Assembly (NCBI GenBank): GCA_002298965.1
Contig: DBMN01000070.1
Location: forward strand, 1 to 10,616
Length of the DNA stretch: 10,616 nt
Origin: Rhizobiales bacterium UBA697
GTDB lineage: Bacteria > Pseudomonadota > Alphaproteobacteria > Rhizobiales > Ancalomicrobiaceae
Direction of reading: 5' to 3'
Part shown: in pieces, positions 10,310 to 10,616 of the stretch
How positions within the stretch are numbered: the stretch's first letter is position 1
Layout: each line of letters begins with the position of its first letter
Made by a program: the position numbers and the translations under genes
The notes under the pieces: model-generated
The model's input: only the letters and a program-made list of their open reading frames with translations
Told to the model about the DNA's origin: nothing
The model's database searches: none

Positions 10310-10616
10310 CCGACAAAACGCTCATCATCGAACTGACCGGCGTCCCCAACTTGGTGAGTACCAATCACTATGTGATGCCGGACGAAAAAGAAGCCGAACA
10401 TCTCGACTTCTATTCGAGAAACTTCGTCGCGGGGTTCTCGGAACGCTACGCCGAGGCCGCCGGCTGGCGCGGGTTCTTCGTCGGCCTTGCCATCGGCGCG
10501 ACGCTGATCGGCTACATCGTCACCGCCTCGACGGCCCACGCCGAGACCATCGACGGCGACCGCATCCGCATCGTCGACGGGGATACCGTCGCGCTGCCGT
10601 GCGATCCGGCCCGCGG
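10306..10616 (+). CDS. Staphylococcal-nuclease-like protein, N-terminal part
   Basis: The gene starts at GTG overlapping the previous stop and runs off the right edge; 103 codons are complete. Residues 1-54 are soluble (MTDKTLIIELTGV; MPDEKEAEHLDFYSRNF). A hydrophobic segment at about 56-75 (GFFVGLAIGATLIGYIVTA) ends in TAHAE, resembling a membrane anchor or a late signal peptide. Next comes IDGDRIRIVDGDTVALP (82-98), whose IDGDT-type core is the start of the SNase (thermonuclease) fold with its first metal-binding Asp residues. The rest of the active site (Arg, Asp, Glu) lies outside the window. A shorter form from the Met at 10375 is possible. The nuclease could act in the envelope or periplasm. 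Function beyond this fragment cannot be judged. Confidence 0.65.
   Translation, partial: MTDKTLIIELTGVPNLVSTNHYVMPDEKEAEHLDFYSRNFVAGFSERYAEAAGWRGFFVGLAIGATLIGYIVTASTAHAETIDGDRIRIVDGDTVALPCDPAR

Noticed and set aside
1..10616. tRNA genes, CRISPR arrays, insertion-sequence ends, attachment sites
   Set aside because: I saw no tRNA cloverleaf, no regularly spaced direct repeats, no transposase and no integrase with flanking core repeats. A covariance-model and repeat search would be needed to exclude these fully.

Overview
The window is GC-rich double-stranded DNA with tightly packed genes, GTG starts, ATGA stop/start overlaps and strong third-position G/C. It looks like an alphaproteobacterial prophage or related integrated element. 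The evidence is an immunity region (S24-type CI/LexA-like repressor facing a Cro-like protein, then a CII-like regulator), a DUF2303/YfdQ gene, and a phage-type cluster of small genes carrying their own sliding clamp and SSB. No integrase, capsid, terminase or lysis gene is visible, so element and host are inferred.

Layout. Positions 1-1209 (minus strand) form a leftward early operon: a Cro-like HTH protein, a 66-aa unknown, a CII-like regulator, and the first 39 codons of a gene leaving the window. Positions 1210-1294 are a divergent control region with three related palindromes. Positions 1295-1960 (plus) encode the repressor. Positions 1962-2574 (minus) hold two small predicted secreted proteins in the place where lambda carries rexAB. 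Positions 2630-2680 are a second control region with two further copies of the same palindrome and a TTGACT/TACGTT promoter. From 2720 to the right edge all genes run rightward. They comprise a 135-aa unknown, three mini membrane proteins, a small winged-helix-like protein, a coiled-coil protein, an HD-domain (YfbR-like) nucleotide phosphohydrolase, another small wHTH-like protein, a conserved phage hypothetical with a possible clamp-binding motif, DUF2303, a hairpin terminator, an acidic 75-aa protein, an 87-aa protein overlapping dnaN, a full-length DnaN sliding clamp, several small proteins (one zinc-ribbon), an ASCH-domain protein, SSB, a 76-aa unknown, and the start of a membrane-anchored or exported staphylococcal-nuclease-like protein.

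How it fits together. The five palindromes of type CCAGA-N4-TCTGG flank the repressor/moron block and sit in the -35/-10 spacers of two outward-facing promoters. This is the logic of lambda OR/OL with an unrelated operator. The rightward (PL-like) operon would then deliver DNA-metabolism functions on induction: clamp, SSB, nucleotidase, nuclease and several unknowns. The most unusual element is the element-encoded DnaN embedded among unknown small proteins, one of which carries a QxxLxF sequence resembling a beta-clamp-binding peptide.
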